From a virus, in IMG/VR virus record IMGVR_UViG_3300042563_000114, positions 1 to 37,168 of that record: a DNA stretch of 37,168 nt; one strand, 5' to 3'. A program made the position numbers and the translations under genes. The notes beneath the pieces were generated by a model. The model searched no databases. It saw only the letters and a program-made list of their open reading frames with translations, and was not told the DNA's origin. Of the stretch, positions 25,432 through 30,700 are shown in pieces. How positions within the stretch are numbered: the stretch's first letter is position 1; every line of letters begins with the position of its first letter.

Positions 25432-25935
25432 ATGCTTTCATTATTTTCTACCCTTGGTGGCTTGCTAATTTCAGGCTTACCTAAACTATTAGATTATTTC
25501 CAAAACAAATCTGACCAATCGCACGAACTTGCTTTGGCACGGGTGCAAACAGAACGCGAACTACAATTAGCCGCCGCGGGGTTTGCCGCACAAGCAAAGG
25601 TAGAAGAAATCCGCACCGAACAAGTGATGATGCAAAGCGAAGCGCAAATGACTGAAGCGGCGTTAAAGCATGATGAAAAAGTTTTAGAACGCGCTGATAC
25701 TTGGGTTGCTAATTATGTTGGAACAGTACGCCCAACCGTTACCTATATTTTTGTGTTTGAACTAGTTGCTATCAACGCTTGGATTGCCTACTACATCTAT
25801 TCGCGCCCTAGTTTAGTAACTAGCATGAATGATTTAATTCGCGTATCAGATATTATTTTTTCTAGCGATGAAATGGCTATGCTTGGCGGCATCATTGGGT
25901 TTTGGTTTGGTTCACGCGGTTGGAATAAAAAATGA
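25432..25935 (+). CDS. Holin, 3-TM family
   Basis: 167 residues. The hydrophobic start (MLSLFSTLGGLLISGLPKLL), the charged coiled coil (HELALARVQTERELQLAAAG and on), a central pair of strongly hydrophobic segments (VTYIFVFELVAINAWIAYYIY) and the C-terminal GGIIGFWFGSRGWNKK match the holin-of-3TMs family, in which the F-W-F-G-x-R ending is characteristic. It should form inner-membrane lesions that release the lysozyme. AAAGGAA precedes the start. It overlaps the endolysin gene by four bases, as expected for a holin-endolysin pair. Confidence 0.85.
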   Translation: MLSLFSTLGGLLISGLPKLLDYFQNKSDQSHELALARVQTERELQLAAAGFAAQAKVEEIRTEQVMMQSEAQMTEAALKHDEKVLERADTWVANYVGTVRPTVTYIFVFELVAINAWIAYYIYSRPSLVTSMNDLIRVSDIIFSSDEMAMLGGIIGFWFGSRGWNKK

Positions 25936-26435
25936 AAATCAGCAAAGAAGGTGAACATTTAATGCACTTCTTTGAGGGCTACAGAACACGACCGTATCGA
26001 TGTAGTGCCGCGATTTGGACTGTAGGTTGGGGTCACGCAATGTATAGCGACCAATTAGCCTTGCCAAACATTCGTAAAGAAGGTTACACGGGTTTAATTC
26101 GTGGTGACTATCAACTAAAAGAAGGTGATAACCGTGCGTGGGAAAAATCAGAATTGGTCGATTTGTTCAAAATGGACATTGATAGTTTTGAACGCGGTGT
26201 TCTTAGACTTTCTCCCAATCTTGTTGGTCATCAAGGTAAATTTGACGCTGTGGTTTCATTTGCCTACAACGCAGGGCTTGGGAATTATCAGCGTTCTACC
26301 ATTCGCATGAAAGTAAACCGCGGCGAATGGGATGATGCCGCCCATGCTTTTTTATTGTGGACAAAAGCGGGCGGCAAAGAAGTGGCGGGGCTTGTCAGAC
26401 GAAGAAAAGCCGAACGCGCTTTGTTTCTAAATTAA
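25932..26435 (+). CDS. Endolysin, GH24 lysozyme (R21 type)
   Basis: 167 residues. It should hydrolyse the beta-1,4 bond of peptidoglycan. The catalytic E-x8-(D/C)-x5-T motif is seen as E15, C24 and T30 in FFEGYRTRPYRCSAAIWTVGWGH, the cysteine form found in many R21-like enzymes. Later conserved parts are QGKFDAVVSFAYNAGLG and GLVRRRKAERALF. There is no N-terminal signal or signal-anchor-release segment, so release should depend on the holin. The 3' end overlaps by nine bases the 3' end of the leftward operon. Confidence 0.93.
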   Translation: MKISKEGEHLMHFFEGYRTRPYRCSAAIWTVGWGHAMYSDQLALPNIRKEGYTGLIRGDYQLKEGDNRAWEKSELVDLFKMDIDSFERGVLRLSPNLVGHQGKFDAVVSFAYNAGLGNYQRSTIRMKVNRGEWDDAAHAFLLWTKAGGKEVAGLVRRRKAERALFLN

Positions 26436-26750
26436 GGGTATAGCCGCTTGCCATTCGCGTTCGTTACGCCCCGTGTTTGATTTAACGGTATTGCCAGTTA
26501 GCATTACAAGCCCCAATACGCGCATTTCATTCATGCGCCTTGCTACTTGGTTGCCATCAAGATTGGTACGCGCCGCAATACCATCTTTGCCCAACGCACC
26601 ATGCTTAATTAAACAATCTAAGATTTCTTGATGATGTTGCGAAACCGTATCTTTAATTGATTCTGCCGCTTCAAAAGAAGTTACGGGGTCATGCGCCCGA
26701 ACGCGTGGGAATTCGGGAAATATCCTGTCAAAAAACTTTTTGTAGTCCAT
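26427..26750 (-). CDS. Winged-helix DNA-binding protein
   Basis: 107 residues from the ATG that overlaps the upstream stop (TAATG) and has AGGAC in front; a longer frame to 26798 is not supported. The middle and end (HHQEILDCLIKHGALGKDGIAARTNLDGNQVARRMNEMRVLGLV) read as a winged helix: helix, helix, recognition helix with N-Q-V-A-R-R, then a beta wing containing the GNTVKSNTGR segment. The N-terminal RAHDPVTSFEAAESI is a common opening of such small phage regulators. It is the last gene of the leftward operon. Target DNA is unknown. Confidence 0.68.
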   Translation of the reverse strand: MDYKKFFDRIFPEFPRVRAHDPVTSFEAAESIKDTVSQHHQEILDCLIKHGALGKDGIAARTNLDGNQVARRMNEMRVLGLVMLTGNTVKSNTGRNEREWQAAIPLI

Positions 26751-27133
26751 TATCTTGTCCTGTTTGCAAATGTCCACCAAAGATTGATAAGTTGGCAAAG
26801 CATGGGTAAGCCCTCACCTAAATATCGCAATTTGCCTTTGTTTGTAATCTTGTATATTTTGTTGATTTGCGTTTCGTTATCTGTGTTGCCGTAGATAAGT
26901 AAAACCGTTACTTTTGGAACACGCGCCCATGCTTTTAATGCAATCTTTTGACCAAGACTAATTGTTTCATGTTCGCGTTTCCATTCACCCAAAAGAAAAT
27001 GCCCATTTCTTTCATATTGCATATCAAGGTCTGAAGGCACAACATTGGGTGCGCCTTTAATAATTCCCTTGAAATCTTTAAAATCAATATGCTTTGCGTT
27101 TGGGTTTCGCATTAATGGGGTACTTTGCCCCAT
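26750..27133 (-). CDS. PD-(D/E)XK-like nuclease
   Basis: 127 residues. The run VPSDLDMQYERNGHFLLGEWKREHETISLGQ fits a PD-(D/E)XK core: an acidic residue in SDLD, then a strand with G-E-W-K, where E and K would be catalytic, followed by a helix (IALKAWARVPKVTVLLIYG). An upstream Asp/Asn pair (NPNAKHIDFKDFKG) may complete the site. Immediately preceded by the small companion protein and the YqaJ exonuclease, it probably serves recombination or branch cleavage. A resolvase-like role is possible. Family not identified with certainty. Confidence 0.5.
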   Translation of the reverse strand: MGQSTPLMRNPNAKHIDFKDFKGIIKGAPNVVPSDLDMQYERNGHFLLGEWKREHETISLGQKIALKAWARVPKVTVLLIYGNTDNETQINKIYKITNKGKLRYLGEGLPMLCQLINLWWTFANRTR

Positions 27134-27136
27134 GCT

Positions 27137-27388
27137 TTAAAAAGGCGCATCTTCATCTACGGGCAAACCGTGATATTGCGTTTTAACATTGTCACGTGGC
27201 TTTGGGTCATTGAGGTATGCCCAACCATCCCAACCGCCTTTGACAAGCGGCATAACATCTAACTTCAGCATATCGCCGTTTTTAGTGTCAATGATAGAGC
27301 CAATTGTTTGGTATCGATTTTTCTGTTGACCGTCTTTGTTTACGTACGTGCCTTGAATGACACTAATTTCTTTAAGTATTTTTGACAT
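27137..27388 (-). CDS. Small recombination-module protein, possible ssDNA-binding
   Basis: 83 residues: a beta-rich start (KILKEISVIQGTYVNKDGQQKNRYQTIGSI), a middle KLDVMPLVKGGWDGWAYLNDP and an acidic C-terminus (LPVDEDAPF). A small beta barrel with an acidic tail that ends in F is the arrangement of single-strand binding proteins, whose tail binds partners. The gene overlaps the YqaJ exonuclease gene by 17 bases. I infer help in strand annealing, but did not match an SSB family. Confidence 0.5.
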   Translation of the reverse strand: MSKILKEISVIQGTYVNKDGQQKNRYQTIGSIIDTKNGDMLKLDVMPLVKGGWDGWAYLNDPKPRDNVKTQYHGLPVDEDAPF

Positions 27389-28010
27389 TGTTTAATCTTT
27401 CATTCAGTTTACTAATTTTGGCATCAAGTTCGGCTAAGAACTTAATCACTTCTTCTTTAAGCATTGCCACATATTCCGCATCAAATTCAACGCGCTTAAC
27501 AAACATTTGTAACCCGCTTGGTAGGCGTGGGTCAAACGATACGAAATCTGCCCATATGCGACCCGTGCATGACATTTGCCATTGCATTTGGGTTATGTAC
27601 TTTGTAGGTACTTGTTCGCTAATCAATGTATCAATGTGCGTTGCCGTGTTAGGGCATTTAATTTCCAATAAGCCAAATAGCCCTATCAAGCCATCAGGCG
27701 ATGCCCCTGCGCGTTCAATTGTTGGATGGGCGATATACCCTACTTCATCAACCAAAACATCGGCTAGGGACTCATAAGCGGCGCGGGCAAGCGGTTCGGT
27801 TTCCGTACCCCATTGCATAGCCGCATTTGTGTACGATTCTGCAACCGTATTTGTCATCCGTTCGCAAATCAATTGCGCCATGTAGTTATCGCGTGATGCC
27901 GAATAGCCGCTTTTGGTTTTGGCAATTACATCAGCAACGCGGGATGCCGTGACATTACCCAACCGTGCCGCCCACCATTCGGGCGAATATTGTTCCATTG
28001 TTTCAATCAT
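27372..28010 (-). CDS. YqaJ-like viral recombinase exonuclease
   Basis: 212 residues. It should degrade one strand of double-stranded DNA ends to leave single strands for the annealing protein. Family marks: WWAARLGNVTASRVADVIAK at the start, GTETEPLARAAYESL, the PD-(D/E)XK core AGASPDGLIG then GLLEIKCPN (D, E and K as catalytic residues), and TQMQWQMSCTGRIWADFVS. The C-terminus is a short helical tail (LDAKISKLNERLNN). Coupled by ATGA to the ERF gene, giving the classical exonuclease plus annealase pair. Confidence 0.92.
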   Translation of the reverse strand: MIETMEQYSPEWWAARLGNVTASRVADVIAKTKSGYSASRDNYMAQLICERMTNTVAESYTNAAMQWGTETEPLARAAYESLADVLVDEVGYIAHPTIERAGASPDGLIGLFGLLEIKCPNTATHIDTLISEQVPTKYITQMQWQMSCTGRIWADFVSFDPRLPSGLQMFVKRVEFDAEYVAMLKEEVIKFLAELDAKISKLNERLNNVKNT

Positions 28011-28552
28011 AGTTTTGCCTTTACTTTATCTTTGGCGGCGATAACTTTCTTTTGCCAATCAGGATTGCCATTACAAGCGGTATAGGCGGCTTTGTAGGCG
28101 TTCTTTAAACTATCTTGGTCGGTTGATGCCTCAATATCGGCTAAGTGGTCTATAAGGATTGTTTCATCAACTGTAGTTTTACGCACCGCGGCATTTCCAT
28201 CGTCATCTTCAGGGGCTTGCCCCGTAGCCGCCATCAATGAAGCCCTGCGGATATAAGTTAAGCACGACATAAAACCCTGCGGGTCATGCTTAGGTGCGGG
28301 AAAGAATAATTTGCCGCAATCTAACCGTTCGCCCGATTCATGCAAAAAACTTGTTTCACAAATGATGCCATCAATATGTTCAGAAGTGGTTTGAAACAAG
28401 AAAATGCCGTTGTTGTTTAGCGCGTCTATAACCGCTTCAACGCAAGAAGCAAGGTCAGCGTAGCGGGATTTAAAATGCGGGTTTGTAGCGGTCTTTAAAG
28501 CAGGGCCAAACGCCTTTTGTGCCTTTACCAATGCGGTTGCTAAGTTTTTCAT
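28007..28552 (-). CDS. ERF-family single-strand annealing protein
   Basis: 181 residues. It should coat single strands made by the exonuclease and anneal them, for recombination and genome circularisation. The conserved N-terminal block AFGPALKTATNPHFKSRYADLASCVEAV and the later QGFMSCLTYIRRASLMAATGQAPEDDDGN match the ERF superfamily (NP.F.SKYA.L, then T.ARRYAL...L.G....DDDG). Shorter than P22 Erf and without its separate C-terminal part. Coupled by ATGA at both ends. Confidence 0.9.
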   Translation of the reverse strand: MKNLATALVKAQKAFGPALKTATNPHFKSRYADLASCVEAVIDALNNNGIFLFQTTSEHIDGIICETSFLHESGERLDCGKLFFPAPKHDPQGFMSCLTYIRRASLMAATGQAPEDDDGNAAVRKTTVDETILIDHLADIEASTDQDSLKNAYKAAYTACNGNPDWQKKVIAAKDKVKAKL

Positions 28553-28707
28553 TGTTCAATCTTTTCTATAGGTTTTGCTACTAGCCAGTTATTACCCAAG
28601 CGGCGAACGCTACGCACCCATTGCCGTTGGTAGGAACGGATAACTTCAGGCGGTGCATCGTAGGTTGCAAACATAGCCCGAACGCGTTTAAGAAATCGTG
28701 TGTTCAT
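28549..28707 (-). CDS. Small basic protein before the annealase
   Basis: 52 residues from the ATG with GGAGAGG in front; the frame is open further upstream but that part overlaps the next small gene. It is basic, Arg- and Trp-containing (RFLKRVRAMFATYDAPP, RSYQRQWVRSVRRLGNNWL), suggesting nucleic acid binding. Stop overlaps the annealase start as ATGA, so it is translated with the recombination genes. No family recognised. Confidence 0.6.
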   Translation of the reverse strand: MNTRFLKRVRAMFATYDAPPEVIRSYQRQWVRSVRRLGNNWLVAKPIEKIEQ

Positions 28708-28709
28708 TG

Positions 28710-28802
28710 TTAGCCTCTCCAAGCCAGTAGTACACCAATGCCGCCAAAGATGATGATGGCTAATACACATTCAATTAAAGTTGTAATGATTTTGTGTTTC
28801 AT
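28710..28802 (-). CDS. Single-pass membrane peptide, 30 residues
   Basis: MKHKIITTLIECVLAIIIFG followed by GIGVLLAWRG. Positive N-terminus, one hydrophobic helix, positive C-terminus. Its stop is two bases before the next start, and the ribosome site GGAGAGG of that next gene lies within its last codons. Its own ribosome site is weak. Small membrane peptides in early phage operons often act on host membrane functions or exclusion; here nothing shows which. Confidence 0.5.
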   Translation of the reverse strand: MKHKIITTLIECVLAIIIFGGIGVLLAWRG

Positions 28803-28816
28803 GTTTTGTTTTTCGT

Positions 28817-28834
28817 TGGGGGACTAAGCCCCCG
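28817..28834 (+). terminator. G5/C5 hairpin in the gap between early genes
   Basis: GGGGG-ACTAAG-CCCCC is a strong stem with a six-base loop. Read rightward it is followed by GTTTGTTTT, so it could stop transcription coming from the left. Read leftward, in the direction of the early genes, the following bases are A-rich (AACGAAAAAC), so it should not end that operon. A nearly identical hairpin stands after the 29781 gene. It may block antisense transcription or protect messenger ends. Confidence 0.5.
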
Positions 28835-28840
28835 TTTGTT

Positions 28841-29062
28841 TTAGTTAAGAATTAAGCGACCAGTAAAACCGTAGGACTTTAAGCAATCAATTGCGTTTTG
28901 GATTGCTTCTTTACGCGTAATGCCAAAAAACACGGGCGGCACATTTGTATTTGGCAAAGCGCAATCAAATTCAACAACCCAAGCGGGCGGCACAGTAGCG
29001 CGGATGCGGGGGTTGTATTGTTCTTGTTTAAAGTAACAATCTGCTTTGAATAAATTTGTCAT
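28841..29062 (-). CDS. Small early protein
   Basis: 73 residues: MTNLFKADCYFKQEQYNPRI, then WVVEFDCALPNTNVPPVFFG and ITRKEAIQNAIDCLKSYGFTG. A beta-beta-helix pattern with the helix near the end, similar to small phage proteins of unknown role. It is the first gene after one of the repeated promoter-leader cassettes, with AGAAAG as ribosome site. The promoter would also drive the recombination genes that follow it. Confidence 0.7.
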   Translation of the reverse strand: MTNLFKADCYFKQEQYNPRIRATVPPAWVVEFDCALPNTNVPPVFFGITRKEAIQNAIDCLKSYGFTGRLILN

Positions 29063-29082
29063 TTTGGTTTCTTTCTAAAAGA

Positions 29083-29097
29083 CCCTAGAAGTTAGGG
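29083..29097 (-). other. Leader hairpin, cassette 1
   Basis: CCCTA pairs with TAGGG around a five-base loop. On the coding strand it is preceded by ATG-C and followed by GTCTTTTAGAAAG, the same frame of bases as in cassettes 2, 3 and 4, but the stem bases differ between copies while pairing is kept. It lies in the untranslated leader just before the ribosome site. Confidence 0.6.
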
Positions 29098-29106
29098 CAT
29101 GGATGA

Positions 29107-29134
29107 ATTATAAGCCAACTAATACACAGGTCAA
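29107..29134 (-). promoter_or_regulatory. Early leftward promoter 1 with overlapping dyad
   Basis: On the minus strand TTGACC and TATAAT are 16 bases apart, 11 of 12 box positions matching consensus. The dyad element ATAAGCCAACTAAT (29110-29123 on the plus strand) overlaps the -10 box and spacer, where a bound repressor would block polymerase. It drives the 73-residue early gene and the recombination genes. Confidence 0.8.
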
Positions 29135-29144
29135 CAATTATTTA

Positions 29145-29390
29145 CTAAGTATTTTCCCTAGTGTTGTTTTTTCTCAGTTTTAAAGTTTCTTTAAGACAAA
29201 TTGCGGCTTGTTCTTGCGTAAACAATCCGCGTTTTTCAAGTTGGTTAATCCCTGCTTTGATATGCGACAACGCATAATTTTTTGGGTTGCCTATAACGCG
29301 GCAAATGTTATCCCACAATTGTTCAACTGTCATATTGTTCCAAAAGTAGTTATCAGGAACTACGCGGGCATGGGTTGTTTTGTCGTACAT
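29145..29390 (-). CDS. Small early protein, helical
   Basis: 81 residues, starting after AGGGGG at good spacing. Contains MTVEQLWDNICRVIGNPKNY and INQLEKRGLFTQEQAAICLKETLKLRKN, two helical pairs with charged faces. No membrane segment, metal motif or DNA-binding pattern is convincing. It ends 11 bases before promoter 1 of the next unit. Probably an early host-interaction or regulatory protein, but the role is unknown. Confidence 0.7.
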   Translation of the reverse strand: MYDKTTHARVVPDNYFWNNMTVEQLWDNICRVIGNPKNYALSHIKAGINQLEKRGLFTQEQAAICLKETLKLRKNNTRENT

Positions 29391-29403
29391 TGCAACCCCC
29401 TAA

Positions 29404-29646
29404 TTAAGCCAACAAAGCCGCCAAATGTTCAGGCGTACCCTCACGGTACACGCCGCCAACAAACGCGTAGTAGCGAACGCCTTTGGCATTGATAAGAACA
29501 CCAACCGCGGGGTGCAAATCTGTACGGGGGGTGAACTTGGCAACCTTGGCGGCATGGGCGGCATTGGCTTTGGCAAAGCGCATTTCACTTGCATCGCGTT
29601 CGTTGCGTTTTGTTTCTACTGCTTGTTTAAATGTTAAGTTTGTCAT
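29404..29646 (-). CDS. Small early protein with helical N-terminus and beta C-terminus
   Basis: 80 residues: MTNLTFKQAVETKRNERDAS, an Ala-rich helix (FAKANAAHAAKVAKFTP) and VGVLINAKGVRYYAFVGGVYREGTPEHLAALLA. The last part looks like two strands and a helix. It follows cassette 2 with AGAAAG as ribosome site, and shares only MTNL with the 73-residue gene. The next gene starts 13 bases later. No family recognised. Confidence 0.7.
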   Translation of the reverse strand: MTNLTFKQAVETKRNERDASEMRFAKANAAHAAKVAKFTPRTDLHPAVGVLINAKGVRYYAFVGGVYREGTPEHLAALLA

Positions 29647-29666
29647 TTGCTTTGCTTTCTAAAAGA

Positions 29667-29683
29667 CCGCAAGATGTTTGCGG
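29667..29683 (-). other. Leader hairpin, cassette 2
   Basis: CCGCAA and TTGCGG form six pairs around a five-base loop. The flanks (ATG just before, GTCTTTTAGAAAGC just after) are conserved with the other cassettes while the stem bases are different, which argues that the structure itself matters. Confidence 0.65.
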
Positions 29684-29692
29684 CATGGGTAA

Positions 29693-29720
29693 ATTATAAG
29701 CCAACTAATACGGGTGTCAA
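29693..29720 (-). promoter_or_regulatory. Early leftward promoter 2, consensus sigma-70
   Basis: Perfect TTGACA and TATAAT boxes separated by 16 bases on the minus strand. The dyad ATAAGCCAACTAAT (29696-29709 plus strand) overlaps as in promoter 1. A 23-base block upstream of the -35 box (29735-29757) is repeated exactly at 30125-30147 upstream of promoter 3. Strong early expression under repressor control is expected. Confidence 0.85.
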
Positions 29721-29734
29721 CAACTTTTTAAAAT

Positions 29735-29757
29735 TATTTTGTAGGTAGTTTCCCTAA
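29735..29757. repeat. Direct repeat upstream of early promoters
   Basis: These 23 bases, with the core GTAGGTAGTTTCCC, occur again unchanged at 30125-30147; a shortened relative (ATTTTCCCTAG) stands at 29151-29161 upstream of promoter 1. In each case the block lies just behind the -35 box, as an activator site or UP element would. The whole cassettes look duplicated. Confidence 0.75.
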
Positions 29758-29758
29758 C

Positions 29759-29775
29759 GGGGGGACTAGCCCCCA
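29759..29775 (+). terminator. Second G5/C5 hairpin
   Basis: GGGGG-ACTAG-CCCCC, five strong pairs with a five-base loop. It is followed on the plus strand by ATTTGTTT. As with the copy near 28825 it stands just after the stop of a leftward gene and lacks a T-run in the leftward direction. It separates the 87-residue early gene from promoter 2. Confidence 0.5.
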
Positions 29776-29780
29776 TTTGT

Positions 29781-30044
29781 TTAAACTAAATCCAATTCTT
29801 GAATGTCTTGACCTGATGCCAACTTACCATTGGCTTGAATACTATATTCAATTTGCTCAAGTGTTGGTTTGTAACAATCTCCGTAATCTGTCCAATGACC
29901 ACATTGGCGTTCACCCTCAAACCAAATGACGTAAATGTTAAAACCAATTATTTTTGCTATTGTGTAAACTTGAGCATCTAGGTGTTCACCGCGGACAATC
30001 AATTGACCAATATAAATTTGGTTAAGTGTTAGGCGTTTTGCCAT
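29781..30044 (-). CDS. First leftward early protein
   Basis: 87 residues: MAKRLTLNQIYIGQLIVRGE, then AQVYTIAKIIGFNIYVIWFEGERQCGHWTDYGDCYKPTLEQIEY. Two cysteines, a histidine and several aromatics, with a beta-rich middle that resembles a small SH3-like barrel; no membrane helix. GGAGAAAG precedes the start. It is the first gene after promoter 3, so among the first made after infection. No family recognised. Confidence 0.7.
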   Translation of the reverse strand: MAKRLTLNQIYIGQLIVRGEHLDAQVYTIAKIIGFNIYVIWFEGERQCGHWTDYGDCYKPTLEQIEYSIQANGKLASGQDIQELDLV

Positions 30045-30063
30045 TTTGCTTTCTCCTAAAAGA

Positions 30064-30083
30064 CCCCATGCGAATTGCTAGGG
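30064..30083 (-). other. Leader hairpin, cassette 3
   Basis: On the coding strand CCCTAGC pairs with GC-A-TGGGG around AATTC: seven pairs including one G-T wobble, with one bulged A. Same flanks as cassettes 1, 2 and 4 (ATG before, GTCTTTTAG after), different stem bases. Confidence 0.55.
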
Positions 30084-30092
30084 CATGATGTA

Positions 30093-30120
30093 ATTATAAG
30101 CCAACTAATATATTTGTCAA
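30093..30120 (-). promoter_or_regulatory. Early leftward promoter 3, consensus sigma-70
   Basis: TTGACA and TATAAT on the minus strand with a 16-base spacer, and the dyad ATAAGCCAACTAAT at 30096-30109. It is the first leftward promoter of the divergent control region and would serve the role of a lambda PL. Confidence 0.85.
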
Positions 30121-30156
30121 TAACTATTTTGTAGGTAGTTTCCCTAAATTGTTGTT

Positions 30157-30170
30157 ATAAGACAACTAAT
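30157..30170. promoter_or_regulatory. Operator-like dyad without a matching promoter
   Basis: ATAAGACAACTAAT differs by one base from the three promoter-overlapping copies. No -35 box stands at the right distance on either strand, so it is best seen as an extra operator between the leftward and rightward start sites, allowing cooperative binding. Confidence 0.6.
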
Positions 30171-30189
30171 ATATTAGGGTTTGTCCCTA

Positions 30190-30218
30190 TGTACTTATCG
30201 TATAAGTTGGCTTATAAT
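30190..30218 (+). promoter_or_regulatory. Rightward promoter with symmetric operator before the Cro-like gene
   Basis: A perfect -10 TATAAT (30213-30218) stands six bases before the ATG of the Cro-like gene. The -35 region (TGTACT, 17 bases away) is poor, so activation or a weak basal level is expected. The dyad here is the most symmetric copy, ATAAG-TTGG-CTTAT (30202-30215), and overlaps the -10 box. Transcription would begin very near the start codon, giving a leaderless or almost leaderless message. Confidence 0.6.
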
Positions 30219-30223
30219 AAGGT

Positions 30224-30376
30224 ATGACAAAAAAAGAATTGTTAACCAAGGTACGCAACCAAACCGAATTAGCGGAATTGCTAGGCATCAGGCAATCCGC
30301 TATTAGCCAATGGAAAGAAATACCCAAGGCTAGGCTTTGGCAATTAAAGTTACTCAAACCTAAGTGGTTCAAATGA
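30224..30376 (+). CDS. Cro-like helix-turn-helix regulator, 50 residues
   Basis: MTKKELLTKVRNQTELAELLGIRQSAISQWKEIPKARLWQL and a basic aromatic end (KPKWFK). The segment NQTELAELLGIRQSAISQWK is a clean Cro/YdaS-type helix-turn-helix: Q and A of helix 2, the G turn, and recognition helix RQSAISQW. Lambda Cro is only slightly larger. It sits at the rightward side of the divergent early promoters and is the natural candidate to bind the ATAAG-N4-CTWAT dyads, including the one over its own promoter. It overlaps the next gene as ATGA. No larger CI-type partner is found. Confidence 0.82.
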   Translation: MTKKELLTKVRNQTELAELLGIRQSAISQWKEIPKARLWQLKLLKPKWFK

Positions 30377-30570
30377 CAAAAATAGAAAAATACCTACATC
30401 ACAAATCTTTGATGATGGAACACTTAGCATTTGCGTATGCCAATCAATCGATGCAAGATTCTTTGTACCAACTGATTTGCTACCATTTGCACAAAGATTA
30501 CACGCAAGGTTATTATTATTTTATGACTTATCAGGAACGCAAAGATTTGCAAACGATGATGGTTCTTTGA
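30373..30570 (+). CDS. Small protein after the Cro-like gene
   Basis: 65 residues from the ATG coupled to the regulator stop (ATGA). MTKIEKYLHHKSLMMEHLAF, then LYQLICYHLHKDYTQGYYYFMTYQERKD. Rich in Tyr, His and Leu; helical throughout, without a clear membrane segment. It may be a partner of the regulator. The -35 box of the small RNA promoter lies inside its last codons. Confidence 0.6.
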   Translation: MTKIEKYLHHKSLMMEHLAFAYANQSMQDSLYQLICYHLHKDYTQGYYYFMTYQERKDLQTMMVL

Positions 30571-30576
30571 TACAAT
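30547..30576 (+). promoter_or_regulatory. Promoter for the structured small RNA
   Basis: TTGCAA and TACAAT separated by 18 bases, 4 and 5 matches to the consensus boxes. The predicted start is near 30583, a few bases before the first paired element of the small RNA. The -35 box is in the end of the preceding gene. Confidence 0.6.
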
Positions 30577-30582
30577 AATTTA

Positions 30583-30690
30583 AAAGACGCTTGGCGGCGT
30601 TTCACAGTAGGGTTACACATGAAGTCTGCTGGTACTGTGCCAGTCCGCCAACATCCGCAAGGGTGAGACTTCAGGTGTAGCCCTTTTTTT
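30583..30690 (+). ncRNA. Structured small RNA resembling C4 antisense RNA
   Basis: A three-way structure is visible. The closing stem pairs 30609-30618 with 30675-30684 and 30620-30627 with 30666-30673 (18 pairs, one A-G mismatch). Inside are CTGGT-ACTGT-GCCAG (30629-30643) and CATCC-GCAA-GGGTG with a GNRA loop (30652-30665). A T-run after the closing stem makes it a terminator. The single strand CCGCCAA and the loop ACTGTG are complementary to TTGGCGG and CACAGT just upstream (30591-30597, 30603-30608), with the same five-base spacing in both. Shape, order and motifs recall the C4 antisense RNA of phages P1/P7. The family name is from memory. A 15-codon reading frame lies inside. Confidence 0.68.
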
Positions 30691-30700
30691 TAGGCTAAAA

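Noticed and set aside
26751-26798. Longer start for the winged-helix gene
   Set aside because: The shorter ATG overlaps the upstream stop as TAATG and has AGGAC; the extension would lie in the nuclease gene.
30619-30666. 15-codon reading frame inside the small RNA, with AGGG in front
   Set aside because: It lies wholly in the paired structure and ends at the inner hairpin; no sign of selection as peptide can be seen. A leader peptide remains possible but unsupported.
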